This document shows positions 16,241-22,558 of a stretch of DNA of 44,830 nt, piece by piece. The notes beneath the pieces were generated by a model. That model made no database searches. It worked only from the letters and a program-made list of their open reading frames with translations, and had not been told where the DNA came from. The stretch covers positions 1 to 44,830 of the IMG/VR virus record IMGVR_UViG_3300024265_000098; one strand, 5' to 3'. The translations under genes and the position numbers were made by a program. How positions within the stretch are numbered: the stretch's first letter is position 1; every line of letters begins with the position of its first letter. Source of the DNA: a virus.

Positions 16241-16456
16241 ATGTTTTCAGTGCAGCAGAAACGCGATATTTCAGCCTCAGTTCAAGAGACTTTACGGGCA
16301 ACGGGTCACCCAGAGCTACCAGAGACAGAGATAGAGTTCGTGCTTGACGTCAAGGGAAAGGAAAGTTGGTCTTGGGCAAAAATCCAGAACAACGGCAGCG
16401 TAGAGAATCCCTCGGTGAATCCACATAACGAAGCTCAAGACCCAGCAGAAGCTTGA
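16241..16456 (+). CDS. Small hypothetical protein
   Basis: Predicted 71 residues. ATG 16241 has GGAAAGG eleven bases upstream; the longer frame from 16199 would translate the repeat and is rejected. The N-terminal half (QQKRDISASVQETLRATGHPELPETEIEFVLDV) looks like a small helix-strand domain. WSWAKIQNNGS is a conserved-looking core, and the C-terminus is Asn/Pro-rich. No family was recognised. It is the first gene after the strong promoter, so it may be expressed early by readthrough. Confidence 0.5.
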   Translation: MFSVQQKRDISASVQETLRATGHPELPETEIEFVLDVKGKESWSWAKIQNNGSVENPSVNPHNEAQDPAEA

Positions 16457-16475
16457 AAGGGTGAGAAGGTAACGG
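16452..16475 (+). repeat. 9-bp repeat, about 2 units
   Basis: GCTTGAAAGG and GTGAGAAGG units overlap the stop codon of the 16241 gene. Confidence 0.55.
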
Positions 16476-16489
16476 TCTTTGAAAAGTGA

Positions 16490-16760
16490 AGAGGCAAAAC
16501 GGGTACTGGACGGACACATGCCCGTATTAACCTGGCGGTGAGCTAGGGAGAGTCACGGAGATAAACTCCGCTCCGCCAGGGAATCATTATCGCCAGGCTA
16601 CGAGGTGGCGGTGTGCACCTAAGAGACCTGTGGAGCTCCAAGACGTAAGTTGGATTAGTAGCGTGGCTGGCGTGAACGTTGTGTCCTACGGTAGGCTTGT
16701 CCCAGCAAGGCCGGACGCAAAAACCAACACAACAGGCGTCACCTCAAAGCCGGCGATCTA
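16490..16760 (+). ncRNA. Large structured non-coding RNA candidate
   Basis: About 270 bases have no credible gene on either strand but dense complementary segments. Pairs seen by eye: 16499-16503 with 16521-16525; 16531-16538 (CCTGGCGG) with 16573-16580; CGGAG/CTCCG at 16556-16570; 16591-16596 with 16667-16672 and 16597-16601 with 16658-16662, an 11-bp stem with a 4-base bulge; TCCAA/TTGGA at 16637-16654; GTTGTGT 16678-16684 with ACACAAC 16727-16733; CCTA/TAGG at 16685-16695. GAGGTG 16602-16607 could pair with CACCTC 16740-16745 as a pseudoknot. It matches no RNA class I can name. Strand is assigned from its neighbours. Confidence 0.55.
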
Positions 16761-16762
16761 AA

Positions 16763-16793
16763 GACAGAACACAGAATACAGAAGACAGAACAC
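16763..16793 (+). repeat. Heptamer repeat (CAGAACA type)
   Basis: About four 7-base units of CAGAACA/CAGAATA/CAGAAGA. The related array is at 40768-40811. Confidence 0.75.
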
Positions 16794-16797
16794 GAAC

Positions 16798-17040
16798 TTA
16801 CGCCGAGAGGCTGGCTTTTGAGATTACCCCGCCATAGGCGGGTTCGCAATATTCTACTTTGTCGGCAGGGTCACGAAAAGGAGTCCTGAAATGAGCATGG
16901 CCGCAACTCCGGCAGAAGGCACGGCCCGTAAACCCGTTTACGTAATCGCGGGGCCAGATCAGGCATTCAGTAGCGGGTACAAATATGATCCGAGCCGGGA
17001 GAGAAGCCCGGCGACAAAAATAGCAATTGTCAATCGACAA
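16798..17040 (-). CDS. Minus-strand zinc-ribbon-like small protein (candidate)
   Basis: Predicted 80 residues on the opposite strand to almost everything else, beginning at a TTG within a heptamer repeat. CYFC at residues 6-9 and CRSCGHAHFR about 35 residues later form two knuckles spaced as in zinc ribbons. A similar layout is seen in the 15694 product, which favours a real gene over a chance frame. There is no ATG and no visible ribosome site, which argues against it. It lies between two heptamer repeats (16763-16793 and 17024-17050), as if it were a separate cassette. Confidence 0.35.
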   Translation of the reverse strand: MSIDNCYFCRRASLPARIIFVPATECLIWPRDYVNGFTGRAFCRSCGHAHFRTPFRDPADKVEYCEPAYGGVISKASLSA

Positions 17041-17050
17041 TTGACAATAT
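17024..17050 (+). repeat. Heptamer repeat (AATTGAC/AATCGAC type)
   Basis: Tandem CAATTGT/CAATCGA/CAATTGA units; a divergent member of the AATAGAC family. It covers the putative start of the minus-strand zinc-ribbon frame. Confidence 0.65.
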
Positions 17051-17054
17051 AACA

Positions 17055-17219
17055 GTGACAGTCACGGCAAGGGAAATTACAGCGGCCTTGCGGCTTGAAA
17101 AAGAAAGGAGATTCCTGCTCCAAACTATCAAAAAAAAAGCACAGAAGTTACTAACCACCTCAAAGAAAGATCGGGCCGGTGGCCGTGGCCGGCCCGTAAA
17201 AACAAAAACAAAGGTGTGA
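17055..17219 (+). CDS. Small basic protein with AT-hook-like tail (candidate)
   Basis: Predicted 54 residues from GTG 17055. It is strongly basic, with a helical middle (RLEKERRFLLQTIKKKAQKLL) and a C-terminal GGRGRPVK that matches the RGRP core of AT-hook minor-groove binders. The DNA for RGRP lies in an 8-bp GC-rich inverted repeat (CGGGCCGG/CCGGCCCG, 17172-17196), so the motif could be a by-product of a hairpin. No ribosome site is evident, so this is tentative. Confidence 0.3.
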   Translation: MTVTAREITAALRLEKERRFLLQTIKKKAQKLLTTSKKDRAGGRGRPVKTKTKV

Positions 17220-17238
17220 AGGTGTGAACGGTAAAAGG
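17211..17238 (+). repeat. 9-bp repeat, about 3 units
   Basis: AAGGTGTGAAGGTGTGAACGG units stand between the AT-hook-like frame and the DUF2303 gene. Confidence 0.65.
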
Positions 17239-17267
17239 GACGAACCTAAGAAAAAAGGAGTTGAATT

Positions 17268-18092
17268 ATGTCAGACAACACAATCACAGGATTTCTAAGT
17301 GATATTGAACTTGGTAAGAACCATGCAATCTCAGTCGCCAAGGAAGTATTGGCCGATGGAAAGGAAAACGTCACCGTCAATCTTTCGCGGACACCGATAA
17401 TGCCTGAGAGAATGGAGTCGCCTAAGAGGGGGCATATATTCTTTACAGTGACCGGGTTTGTGAACTACTTGAAAAAGAACAAGACGGACAATACCCTGGT
17501 CCTTGCCGACGTTTCCGATTGCAGGATCGTCGCGGTGCTAGACGATAAGGCGAAAGACGGTTTCGAAATGATATACTTGAAGCCGGAAAGACACCCGGAG
17601 TTTGTGCTGCTGTCACAAATGCTGGATCAGCGTATGCCATTACCTCAATTTGCCGAGCTTGCGAAGCGAAATCGGCGACGACTGGGGGCGACAGAAGACG
17701 AGGGCCGTGACTTTGCGATCACGATGCAGCAGATCACGATATCCTCGAAAGTGACGGCTTGCATTGGATCCGGTAAGACCAATACGAACGGCGTGATGTG
17801 CACAACAGAGGTCAAGAGTGGCACGCCCAGGACTGAAGAGGTCGAACTGCCGGACACTATAACAGCAACAGTTCCTCTCTACATACAGAGACCGGAGCGG
17901 ACGTTCACGATCGACCTAACAGTTATTGCGAGCCAGACCGAAGCGAGAATTATGGCGGACGCTCCGGAACTCGAGGTCCTCAAACACCAGGAAATGACGT
18001 TCATTCTGGAAGAGGTTGTCGAGGGTCTTGGCGAAGTGGTCGAAGCGAGCGTCGGGCGTGTAAGCCATAATTGTTGGGCGTACAATAACTAG
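17268..18092 (+). CDS. DUF2303 (YfdQ-like) family protein
   Basis: Predicted 274 residues; AAAAGGAG eight bases upstream gives a strong start. HIFFTVTGFVNYLKKNKTDNTLVLADVSDCRIVAVLDD and MPLPQFAELAKRNRR match the pattern I know from the DUF2303/YfdQ family of phage and prophage proteins (Phe-rich beta segment, then an A-V-L-D-D strand, then a Q-F-A-E-F motif). C-terminal strands complete a mixed alpha/beta protein of normal family length. The biochemical role is unknown; members usually sit in early regions near recombination or single-strand-binding genes, as here beside an HNH-like gene and upstream of the putative origin. Confidence 0.7.
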   Translation: MSDNTITGFLSDIELGKNHAISVAKEVLADGKENVTVNLSRTPIMPERMESPKRGHIFFTVTGFVNYLKKNKTDNTLVLADVSDCRIVAVLDDKAKDGFEMIYLKPERHPEFVLLSQMLDQRMPLPQFAELAKRNRRRLGATEDEGRDFAITMQQITISSKVTACIGSGKTNTNGVMCTTEVKSGTPRTEEVELPDTITATVPLYIQRPERTFTIDLTVIASQTEARIMADAPELEVLKHQEMTFILEEVVEGLGEVVEASVGRVSHNCWAYNN

Positions 18093-18129
18093 ACATAATT
18101 CAATAAAGAGCGGAAAGGAGTTATTAATA

Positions 18130-18507
18130 ATGGCATCAAAACACGAACCAGTCGAATTGGGAAATATAGAGAGAGGCGAATTCGTCAGGGGAATCGGGCA
18201 GGCAGTTCAGGACGCCGAGAAGAAACTCCTAGAGCATGTTTCAGAACACGGCGAAAACGCAAAGAGCGGTGTCGTTGTTAAAATAGATATGGCTTATAGC
18301 AAGGAAAGCGGCGCGGTTTCCCTATTGACTGATATTGAAGTTAAGCCACCCAAACAACCCTCGAGGAAGAAGCTGACGATGGCGTTCATCGAAGAGAACA
18401 CAGACGGCACAGGCGCTTGTCTTTTCACCCAGGCAGGTGGCACGGGAGAGGGCAATCCGCATCAAGAGCCCATCCGCGACGCAGCCGGCGATCCTATAGG
18501 AAGCTAG
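18130..18507 (+). CDS. Hypothetical early protein paired with DUF2303
   Basis: Predicted 125 residues with GGAAAGGAG upstream of ATG 18130. The N-terminal half is helical (FVRGIGQAVQDAEKKLLEHVSEHG), followed by a beta strand KSGVVVKIDMAY and a basic patch PPKQPSRKKLTM. The Gly-rich C-terminus (AGGTGEGNPHQEP) is probably disordered. It lies 38 bases after the DUF2303 gene and is likely its partner in the same transcript. No family name is certain. Confidence 0.6.
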   Translation: MASKHEPVELGNIERGEFVRGIGQAVQDAEKKLLEHVSEHGENAKSGVVVKIDMAYSKESGAVSLLTDIEVKPPKQPSRKKLTMAFIEENTDGTGACLFTQAGGTGEGNPHQEPIRDAAGDPIGS

Positions 18508-18516
18508 GAGGTTACC

Positions 18517-18654
18517 ATGTTCAGTAGCATATTTCTGATTTATCACGTTTTTCGGACCATTGGTCGTTGGGTGATTGGCGGTCTTTTGTATTTGGTTTAC
18601 CCGCAAAAGGCTTTGGAGGATATGAATATGGAGGCTGAACATGGCCAAGAGTAG
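18517..18654 (+). CDS. Small hydrophobic protein
   Basis: Predicted 45 residues. CTAGGAGG at the right distance from ATG 18517 strongly supports translation. Residues 2-28 (FSSIFLIYHVF...WVIGGLLYLVY) can span a membrane once. The acidic tail overlaps the start of the HNH-like gene by 14 bases, and this tail also encodes the GGAGG used by that gene. Function unknown. Confidence 0.6.
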   Translation: MFSSIFLIYHVFRTIGRWVIGGLLYLVYPQKALEDMNMEAEHGQE

Positions 18655-19075
18655 CGTAGAACTCCGATGCCAGGCTTTGTGGTACGAGGCGGTTCACTTG
18701 CAGGGTCCGTATTGCCTGTCGTGTGGCCAGCCTGTCGCCGAGGCGCACCACATCGCTTTGAAATCAAGCGGCAATTGGGAAATCCAATTCGATACCGACT
18801 TTGGGATCACCTTATGCCCGGAAGAACACCGCGGCTGCGAGAACGCCCCTCACGTGAGCCCTGAGCGGTTCGAGAGTTTGGTACTGCCCAGGCTCCTCAA
18901 TACCATGAAGCCGGCCAGGGCGGCTAAGATACAAGCGTTCCTGAACCAGCCAGAGGTGTTGCCGAGAGACAAGCCGGACTTCAAGGCTATCCGGCGACGA
19001 TTGACCGCCCTGGTGAGAGAGTTGCAGGATGATATTGTTTACGAACCCGACGATTTAAGGAGCTATTATGCCTGA
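18641..19075 (+). CDS. HNH-like zinc-binding nuclease (NinG-type context)
   Basis: Predicted 144 residues with GGAGG upstream of ATG 18641. Cys25 and Cys28 (CLSC), His36-His37 (EAHHI), and Cys59 with His63 (TLCPEEH) give the C-x2-C...HH...C-x3-H framework of HNH endonucleases with a structural zinc. A helical C-terminal half follows. Phage members of this class process recombination or packaging intermediates. Placed in the early operon just before the origin, it could act in recombination like NinG, but sequence alone does not separate this from a free-standing homing-type HNH. Confidence 0.6.
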   Translation: MAKSSVELRCQALWYEAVHLQGPYCLSCGQPVAEAHHIALKSSGNWEIQFDTDFGITLCPEEHRGCENAPHVSPERFESLVLPRLLNTMKPARAAKIQAFLNQPEVLPRDKPDFKAIRRRLTALVRELQDDIVYEPDDLRSYYA

Positions 19076-19652
19076 ACCAACAGAGCAAACAACCGGAGAG
19101 GCGAAAGAGAAAGAAAAAGCAGATGAGTTTTGGAAGGACACGCCTCAGCATACGCGAGATTTTGCCGAGCGTCAATGCGCGATGAACCGGGCCCGGGAAG
19201 AAAAGGCCGCAAGAGAGAAGGAAGCAAGAACTTTGGGGAAAAAGGTAGACGGCGGCCCCGATGAAGAAAAGACCTGCCTGGAGCAGTTGCCGGAACAAAT
19301 GGCAAAGAATACGGGAGCTGCGCCGCGGCCCGAGGCGGCGGATATGTGCCCGGTCTGCCCGTATAAAAAGACTTGCCCAGCCGAATCGCCGGACGCCGCG
19401 GACCTGAAAGAGTGTTGTTTCGAAATGAGGGATGAGCTTTTAACGATGATCAACCGATTGGGAGGGTTGATCGTGAATCATCCGGCCATGATGGCGGGGA
19501 TAAATACGGAGACGAAGAAAGTTACGCCTATAGGCCCGGATAACGCCCTGCGGAACGCACTGTTGAGCTACCAGGGGCTGGAGGATGCTTTAATGAGACT
19601 GGGTAAGGTCGTGGAGGTGTTAGACGACGGTCAGAGCAAATATGCAAGATAG
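19068..19652 (+). CDS. Hypothetical early protein with Cys cluster
   Basis: Predicted 194 residues; TTAAGGAG precedes ATG 19068, and the start overlaps the previous stop by eight bases. The N-terminal 60 residues are highly charged helix, the middle has CPVCPYKKTC, a possible iron-sulphur or zinc site, plus a nearby CC, and the C-terminal ~75 residues form an alpha-helical domain (LLTMINRLGGLIVNHPAMMAG). No family was recognised. Confidence 0.6.
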   Translation: MPEPTEQTTGEAKEKEKADEFWKDTPQHTRDFAERQCAMNRAREEKAAREKEARTLGKKVDGGPDEEKTCLEQLPEQMAKNTGAAPRPEAADMCPVCPYKKTCPAESPDAADLKECCFEMRDELLTMINRLGGLIVNHPAMMAGINTETKKVTPIGPDNALRNALLSYQGLEDALMRLGKVVEVLDDGQSKYAR

Positions 19653-19675
19653 AATCAGTTACCGGATGGTGTGTA

Positions 19676-19870
19676 GTGTCATGTGCGGTTTTCCATTATC
19701 GGCCGACCTGTCATTATGACGACTTCCACGAAAAGTTTGCATATCATCCACCCCGGGAGCCCGACGAAAATGAGTTGGTTAGTTTCCACTATGTTAATTT
19801 GGTTTTCGACGCAATCGGGCAGGGCGGTTGTTCCGCCCGTATCCCGGGGGTTTTAACGATGAAGGTTTGA
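19676..19870 (+). CDS. Doubtful small ORF
   Basis: Sixty-four codons from a GTG with no good ribosome site. The product is rich in His, Tyr and Phe (FHYRPTCHYDDFHEKFAYH) and ends in the 9-bp repeat. A GGGCGG/CCGCCC hairpin lies near its 3' end. It may be a gene or only a spacer between 19652 and 19883. Confidence 0.25.
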   Translation: MSCAVFHYRPTCHYDDFHEKFAYHPPREPDENELVSFHYVNLVFDAIGQGGCSARIPGVLTMKV

Positions 19871-19884
19871 AAGGTGTGAAAGAT
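19862..19884 (+). repeat. 9-bp repeat, about 2 units
   Basis: GGTTTGAAAGGTGTGAAAG ends at the ATG of the 19883 gene and probably serves as its ribosome site. Confidence 0.6.
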
Positions 19885-20005
19885 GAAACTTTGGAAAAAG
19901 GCACGTATTGCTGTCGTAGCAACGCTGCTGATCATTATGAACGTCTCTTGGATTAGCCTATGGACTCTGGGTGTTATCCGTGAAATCCGTGTAATCTGTG
20001 GCTAA
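19883..20005 (+). CDS. Very small membrane protein
   Basis: Predicted 40 residues. MKLWKKAR is followed by a hydrophobic segment (about residues 9-31, IAVVATLLIIMNVSWISLWTLGV), so a single-pass protein with cytoplasmic N-terminus is likely. The last eleven codons are formed by a third short repeat type (TTATCCGTG/AAATCCGTG/TAATCTGTG, period 9), so its C-terminus (IREIRVICG) is repeat-derived. Confidence 0.45.
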   Translation: MKLWKKARIAVVATLLIIMNVSWISLWTLGVIREIRVICG

Positions 20006-20264
20006 AGAAGGACTTATATCAAATTGTGCGCAAAACTGTGAGTTTATGTGGATAACCTATTAGAAGTAGAGCCAAAACTATCAGAAAAATAGGACCTAAT
20101 GCAAGAAATGAAAGATTTAACAAAAGACTTTACCGCAAACCTACGGGTTATCCACATCAGATGTCTAGTATTGATAAGGGCTTACAAAAGAACTCCCAAT
20201 TTCACAGGGTATATGACTACTAATACTAATCTTTTAAATATTATAGAAGACAAAGGATACGGCA
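20006..20264. other. Putative replication origin with inverted DnaA boxes
   Basis: TGTGGATAA at 20047-20055 and TTATCCACA at 20148-20156 are both perfect matches to the DnaA-box consensus. With flanks they form an exact 12-bp inverted pair (20046-20057 and 20146-20157). The 3' side (about 20215-20256) is strikingly A/T-rich, a possible unwinding element. The genome encodes no recognisable initiator or polymerase, which fits use of host DnaA. A weak 61-codon frame overlaps the region. Confidence 0.5.
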
Positions 20265-20284
20265 ATGGATATCGAACTGAGTGA
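20099..20284 (+). CDS. Doubtful small ORF within origin-like region
   Basis: Sixty-one codons from ATG 20099 (AGGA six bases upstream), overlapping the next gene by 20 bases. The product is unremarkable (Thr/Asn-rich second half). It covers one DnaA box, so this stretch may be non-coding origin DNA. Confidence 0.3.
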   Translation: MQEMKDLTKDFTANLRVIHIRCLVLIRAYKRTPNFTGYMTTNTNLLNIIEDKGYGNGYRTE

Positions 20285-20540
20285 ATGCAAAGTTGATGAT
20301 TCCTCGATAAGTATGATCGGGAAATTCACCGCTACTTTTAAGGAACTCCGAGCGGACGGTACAGGCTACAGGGCCGAAGGGATAAAAGAAGCTGTGATCC
20401 GTGCGGTGGCCAGCGAGATGGCGGCGGCATACTTGGAACTGCACAGGATGGACATTATAGACGCAATGGACAAGGACAAGATTGTAAACGCGGTCCACCT
20501 AAAGATAATCGAACAATTCAGCATTTCAGGCCGGGCATGA
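20265..20540 (+). CDS. Hypothetical early protein
   Basis: Predicted 91 residues; AAAGGA nine bases upstream of ATG 20265. An N-terminal beta hairpin (IELSECKVDDSSISMIGKFTATF) is followed by two helices (KEAVIRAVASEMAAAYLELHRM and DKIVNAVHLKIIEQFS). No family was recognised. It is the first firm gene after the putative origin and is coupled to the next gene by an ATGA overlap. Confidence 0.55.
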   Translation: MDIELSECKVDDSSISMIGKFTATFKELRADGTGYRAEGIKEAVIRAVASEMAAAYLELHRMDIIDAMDKDKIVNAVHLKIIEQFSISGRA

Positions 20541-20743
20541 AGACCTTCACAGACGAAGATATTTGGACGGGCAGGACCGCAACGGGAAGGATCCCCGAGC
20601 GGACCTGTCCGTATAACGAGATCGGGTGCCTGGGGTACTCGAAAAGCTGCGTGAAGGAGCCGTGCCGGGAGTTGTGGATCTCCTGGACGCCGCAGAAACA
20701 GGTGTGTTTTAGACAAAGGAGTCGGAATGTCGGATCTACGTAA
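20537..20743 (+). CDS. Small cysteine-containing protein
   Basis: Predicted 68 residues beginning in an ATGA overlap with the previous gene. CPYNEIGC, SCVKEPC and a later Cys suggest a small metal-binding protein. It overlaps the next gene by 17 bases. Function unknown. Confidence 0.5.
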   Translation: MKTFTDEDIWTGRTATGRIPERTCPYNEIGCLGYSKSCVKEPCRELWISWTPQKQVCFRQRSRNVGST

Positions 20744-20945
20744 AATACTTGGACTGGAAGATACTGAGGCCGAAAAACGGCAACGGGAATTGGGCGAAAG
20801 GTTGTTCCACTTCGCGATGACAAACCCAGGTCAAGCAGAGGCGTTTCTCCGCATGAACCCAGAAGACTGCGCACCGCATCGCCCACGCAAGCACGTAGAA
20901 TCCAGAGTAATCAAACCGAAGCAGATCGGGGGAGAAACGAAATGA
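20727..20945 (+). CDS. Small hypothetical early protein
   Basis: Predicted 72 residues; AAAGGAG before ATG 20727 is a good ribosome site. A helical N-terminal domain (EAEKRQRELGERLFHFAMTNPGQAEAFLRM) is followed by a basic tail (RPRKHVESRVIKPKQ) that could bind nucleic acid. Not recognised. Confidence 0.55.
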   Translation: MSDLRKILGLEDTEAEKRQRELGERLFHFAMTNPGQAEAFLRMNPEDCAPHRPRKHVESRVIKPKQIGGETK

Positions 20946-21205
20946 AAGCATCGTACAGGTACATAAGGTTTGTGGAGGACTCAGACCCAGAGGCAAAACG
21001 GTGGTTCTGTGAGAATAAGAGGCACGGCGATCAGCTTGGGGAAGTGACTTACTATGAAGAATGGCGTCAATGGGTGATAGCGTTTCAACCGGGCTGTGTA
21101 TTCAACAACACTTGTCTGAACGATATTAGCGACTTCCTGAAGCAGTTGTCGGGTGCGACGGCAGGTGCGAAGGGTGAGAAAGGCTTGAAAGGTGACGATC
21201 GATGA
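20942..21205 (+). CDS. Small hypothetical protein with repeat-derived tail
   Basis: Predicted 87 residues from ATG 20942 (ATGA overlap, GGGGGAG upstream). The folded part (YRYIRFVEDSDPEAKRWFCEN...YYEEWRQWVIAFQPGCVF) is followed by GAKGEKGLKG, which is coded by 9-bp repeat units at 21163-21198. As with the PurD-like gene, the repeat has lengthened the reading frame. Confidence 0.55.
   Translation: MKASYRYIRFVEDSDPEAKRWFCENKRHGDQLGEVTYYEEWRQWVIAFQPGCVFNNTCLNDISDFLKQLSGATAGAKGEKGLKGDDR
21163..21198 (+). repeat. 9-bp repeat, about 4 units, in coding sequence
   Basis: GTGCGAAGG, GTGAGAAAG, GCTTGAAAG and a GTGACG remnant form the 3' end of the 20942 gene and sit just before ATG 21202. Confidence 0.75.
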
Positions 21206-21537
21206 GTCTGATATTTGTAATTCTGGGCGCTGTTGGCGCTGTTTTGAGCGCATTTAAGAACCGATGGTGCTTCGCTGTTTGGGCGCCGTGCAATCTGTAT
21301 TGGATATGGTTCAACTGGCCGGGTATTCAGAGTTGGGTGTTCCTGATAATGACGGCGAGTTGCCTGGCGGGATGGATGCTGTGGAAGGGAGGATCGATAA
21401 GAGAGCAACGCCTCCAGGAGGAAAATGCGATATTCAGGGAGGGATGGACGCAGTCGCAAGATACGATAATCGAACTCAAGGCAGAAATAAAAGAATTGGA
21501 AGATAGAGCGTCCGGATGTGTTCTGTGTACTGGGTGA
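21202..21537 (+). CDS. Membrane protein with C-terminal coiled coil
   Basis: Predicted 111 residues, ATGA overlap with the previous gene. Two or three hydrophobic segments (SLIFVILGAVGAVLSAF, CFAVWAPCNLYWIWF, WVFLIMTASCLAGWMLW) precede a charged coiled coil (REQRLQEENAIFREGWTQSQ...ELKAEIKELEDR). The topology could suit an inner-membrane spanin or a host-envelope modifier. The two lipoprotein genes nearby (21580 and 22204) would be natural partners if this is a lysis or envelope cassette, but that is inference. Confidence 0.5.
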   Translation: MSLIFVILGAVGAVLSAFKNRWCFAVWAPCNLYWIWFNWPGIQSWVFLIMTASCLAGWMLWKGGSIREQRLQEENAIFREGWTQSQDTIIELKAEIKELEDRASGCVLCTG

Positions 21538-21554
21538 AAATCGGTGGCTAAAAG

Positions 21555-21580
21555 TTAAAAAGTGCGAAAGGGACAGAAGA
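21555..21580 (+). repeat. 9-bp repeat, 1-2 units
   Basis: AGTTAAAAAGTGCGAAAGGGACAG precedes the lipoprotein start and supplies GAAAGG as the ribosome site. Confidence 0.5.
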
Positions 21581-21930
21581 TGAAAAAGAATACAGTGATA
21601 ATAGCGTGCCTCCTTGCAGTCACTTTAGCGGGGTGTGCGCCGATGACCAGGAGGAAACAGATCGGCCTGGCTTGCCTGATGGCGGCCCAGGCGGCGGACG
21701 GGTACACGACGAACGAGTACCTCCGAATCGGGGGGACGGAAGCCAATCCCCTCCTGGACGATCGGCCGAGTAGGGACCAGGTGTGGCTGTTCAAGGGCCT
21801 TGTAACGCTGACGTTGTACGGGCTCGGCGAGATCTTCGAAGACGACTGGGAATTCTTCTACGGGCTTGGAATAGCCGGCGGCGGTGTGGCGGCGGTCCAT
21901 AATAACCATTTGTACGAGAAATGGAGATGA
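21580..21930 (+). CDS. Phage lipoprotein
   Basis: Predicted 116 residues from ATG 21580. MKKNTVIIACLLAVTLAGC is a lipoprotein signal peptide with lipobox LAGC; cleavage before Cys19 and lipidation are expected. The mature part has hydrophobic stretches (LFKGLVTLTLYGLGEI and FFYGLGIAGGGVAAV) separated by charged residues. It might be a superinfection-exclusion or envelope-remodelling lipoprotein. The function cannot be fixed from sequence. Confidence 0.6.
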   Translation: MKKNTVIIACLLAVTLAGCAPMTRRKQIGLACLMAAQAADGYTTNEYLRIGGTEANPLLDDRPSRDQVWLFKGLVTLTLYGLGEIFEDDWEFFYGLGIAGGGVAAVHNNHLYEKWR

Positions 21931-22220
21931 ACGTGACAAAAACAAAGAAACCCGAAAGAACCAACCTGACATGGCCGGAACGCGTTAATATGCTATCAGT
22001 GAACCCCGACGCAGCAACCAGGGAAGATGTAGCGAATATGGCCGCGGACATACAGGATTTCATCAGGCTCTTAGTCGATATTGAGGAACTAAGGGTTGGA
22101 TGTGCAATGTCGATATCAGAAGGTGACAAAGAAAAGAAATGCGATCTACTCCACGGATGGTGCGAGTTGGTGCGAATGAAGTTTAGAGAAAGGGAAGTGA
22201 CGTATGAAGGATCGAAGTAG
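21921..22220 (+). CDS. Hypothetical early protein
   Basis: Predicted 99 residues; either ATG 21921 or the in-frame ATG 21927 could start it, both overlapping the lipoprotein stop. The protein is helical and charged (ATREDVANMAADIQDFIRLLVDIEELR), with three cysteines in the C-terminal half. No family was recognised. Confidence 0.5.
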   Translation: MEMNVTKTKKPERTNLTWPERVNMLSVNPDAATREDVANMAADIQDFIRLLVDIEELRVGCAMSISEGDKEKKCDLLHGWCELVRMKFREREVTYEGSK

Positions 22221-22503
22221 ACCGAAGGCGTGCGCTGGAATGAAGGCGCGGAACTGGTTGGTTGGGCTCGCTCTGGCGGTGATATGCTGGTTTGTACTTG
22301 CGTTGATAATCGGCATAGTCTTAGCCGGCTGTGCGCCGGCGCATGACGAATACCTCGCGGTGAGGTTCCAGGCGTTCAACGACTCCGTTCAGGACGGGCT
22401 TGCAGACTGCCGAACGGACCCCAATGCGTGCCGGCCGACGCTCGAGTTGATGGCGGGCGAGTTGGAAGTGTGGACGGAGATATTGACCGATCCGAATCTT
22501 TAA
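22204..22503 (+). CDS. Phage lipoprotein with long signal peptide
   Basis: Predicted 99 residues from ATG 22204, or 87 from ATG 22240. A basic N-terminus (MKARNWLVG) is followed by a long hydrophobic helix and the lipobox LAGC (ALIIGIVLAGC), so lipidation is expected. The mature part is short, acidic and has two further Cys (ADCRTDPNACR). Short lipoproteins of this kind include outer-membrane spanins, but here no nested arrangement is seen. Confidence 0.55.
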   Translation: MKDRSRPKACAGMKARNWLVGLALAVICWFVLALIIGIVLAGCAPAHDEYLAVRFQAFNDSVQDGLADCRTDPNACRPTLELMAGELEVWTEILTDPNL

Positions 22504-22548
22504 CTGCGAAGGTGCGAAAAGTTTGAAGGGTTTGAAGGGTATCAAAGG
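22502..22548 (+). repeat. 9-bp repeat with AACTGC head
   Basis: AACTGCGAA followed by GTGCGAAAA, GTTTGAAGG and GTTTGAAGG units, beginning at the stop codon of the lipoprotein gene. Confidence 0.85.
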
Positions 22549-22558
22549 AGATAGGTAT

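Noticed and set aside
16316-16519. 67-residue minus-strand frame
   Set aside because: It is antisense to the 16241 gene and ends in the structured segment; no start signal or motif.
16490-16760. tmRNA, RNase P RNA or group II intron
   Set aside because: I could not find the conserved cores of these RNAs (tRNA-like ends, GAGGAAAGTC-type region, domain V). It is kept only as an unnamed structured RNA.
17172-17196. Intrinsic terminator before the DUF2303 gene
   Set aside because: The GC-rich 8-bp stem is strong, but it is followed by A-rich rather than T-rich sequence on the plus strand.
19971-20005. DnaA-type iterons in the TTATCCGTG / AAATCCGTG repeats
   Set aside because: The units differ from TTATCCACA at key bases and read better as a short microsatellite forming the end of the 19883 gene.
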